Origin: Methylococcales bacterium
GTDB taxonomy: Bacteria; Pseudomonadota; Gammaproteobacteria; Methylococcales; Methylomonadaceae
Direction: 5' to 3'
Assembly: GCA_026399095.1 (NCBI GenBank)
Contig: JAPLRP010000053.1
Coordinates: 1-46,336, forward strand
DNA length: 46,336 bases
Part shown: positions 46,039 through 46,336 of the stretch, one piece after another
Layout of the letters: each line of letters starts with the position of its first letter
Position numbering within the stretch: position 1 is the stretch's first letter
The notes under the pieces: model-generated
What the model saw: only the letters and a program-made list of their open reading frames with translations
What the model was told of the DNA's origin: nothing
Databases searched by the model: none
Program-made: the position numbers and the translations under genes

Positions 46039-46158
46039 TTATTCATCGCCCTTTGCATATACAAAATCCCAATGTACAAACATCTTTTTCAGGCTTTCCC
46101 GGCAGCGCTTAAGCCAAGACCAAGCTTGCCGTTTATGCCCTCTAAGCCGTTTGTATTT
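46039..46158 (-). pseudogene. C-terminal end of a group II intron maturase
   Basis: About 39 codons: KYKRLRGHKRQAWSWLKRCR, then KKMFVHWDFVYAKGDE and TAA. The KYKRLRGHK and FVHW pieces are typical for the extreme C-terminus of RT/maturases of the class seen at the left end. The open frame continues to 46248, but those codons (IFLALKIFSKIFFNFNLIFF) are AT-driven and unrelated. Remnant only. Confidence 0.75.
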
Positions 46159-46170
46159 AGTGCCTGACCG

Positions 46171-46336
46171 AAAAAGCCACTTTTCAAAAAAAATCAGATT
46201 AAAATTAAAAAATATTTTTGAAAAAATTTTCAGAGCCAGAAAAATCACTCATATCGCAGTTGACCAGCCAATATTCAGAATTATTTCTCCAAATCACAAA
46301 TTCCAGGCGCAGCTTCCCTGTGGATAACCTTGCAGG
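46171..46336. other. AT-rich window end, nothing identified
   Basis: No gene. T- and A-runs up to about 46245, then ordinary composition. TGTGGATAA at 46319-46327 matches the DnaA-box consensus, but a single box means little. Confidence 0.4.

Larger units (their letters stand above)
45962..46170 (-). mobile_element. Group II intron, 5'-truncated 3' end
   Basis: Read on the minus strand: C-terminal codons of an intron-encoded maturase, a stop three bases ahead of a domain V-like hairpin, then a domain VI hairpin with bulged A, ending ...CUCGAC at about 45962. Everything 5' of about 46170 is unrelated AT-rich sequence. Loss of the 5' part is what incomplete target-primed reverse transcription leaves, though deletion gives the same picture. 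The maturase end fits the same class as the intron at the left window edge. Confidence 0.78.

Noticed and set aside
46319-46327. DnaA box, possible replication origin
   Set aside because: A single box without further boxes, AT-rich unwinding pattern in place, or dnaA/dnaN/rep genes.
1-46336. CRISPR arrays, tRNA and rRNA genes
   Set aside because: No regularly spaced repeats and no tRNA- or rRNA-like sequence seen on reading both strands; a covariance search could still find a missed tRNA.

Overview
This 46.3 kb window is a chromosomal stretch of a gammaproteobacterium with an AT-rich genome. The evidence is the gene content and order: nadB divergent from rpoE-rseA-mucD, pilMNOPQ-aroK-aroB-damX-like-hemE, the minor-pilin operon fimT-pilV-pilW-pilX-pilY1-pilE, DUF1249 beside queD, and cysI with DUF934. 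The style recalls Methylococcales (gammaproteobacterial methanotrophs), but no diagnostic gene such as a methane monooxygenase is present, so the order is a guess.

Layout. 1-3.93 kb is mobile DNA: the 5' part of a group II intron on the minus strand (5' end about 1451), whose reverse-transcriptase gene breaks down just after the YADD motif, and, 18 bp away, an IS21-family element (1470-3923) with good terminal repeats and a GGTGC target duplication. Its transposase gene istA carries two frameshifts; istB is intact. 4.4-8.8 kb holds envelope stress and NAD genes (mucD, anti-sigma, rpoE; divergent nadB). 9.1-17.2 kb holds a CbpA-CbpM chaperone pair, a host-attachment-family protein, a ChaA-like antiporter, a DedA protein, a DUF2235 hydrolase, DUF1244, then yciB-yciI-bolA-parvulin lipoprotein. 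17.3-27.1 kb holds a small unknown protein, an L,D-transpeptidase lipoprotein, recJ, DUF934-cysI, nhaD, ampG-like, xthA-like and rpmE.

27.5-36.6 kb is the type IV pilus assembly operon pilMNOPQ followed by aroK, aroB, a DamX-like protein lacking the SPOR domain, and hemE. 36.6-39.2 kb holds DUF411, accA (minus), queD and DUF1249. 39.2-45.4 kb on the minus strand is the minor pilin operon (fimT, pilV, pilW, pilX, a PilY1 lacking the usual N-terminal vWA part, and a decayed pilE). 45.4-46.3 kb is mobile debris again: a REP-like palindrome, a transposase fragment, and the 3' end of a group II intron with recognisable domains V and VI.

The two pilus clusters together supply the inner-membrane alignment complex, the outer-membrane secretin and the minor pilins that prime the fibre; the major pilin, motors and PilB/C/D are not here. 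L,D-transpeptidase and AmpG concern peptidoglycan; RpoE/RseA/MucD monitor the periplasm. I found no CRISPR array, tRNA or rRNA, and no convincing new multi-gene system. The most unusual signals are the damaged introns at both window ends, the pilE pseudogene, the short PilY1, the SPOR-less DamX-like protein, and a parvulin with an acidic repeat tail.
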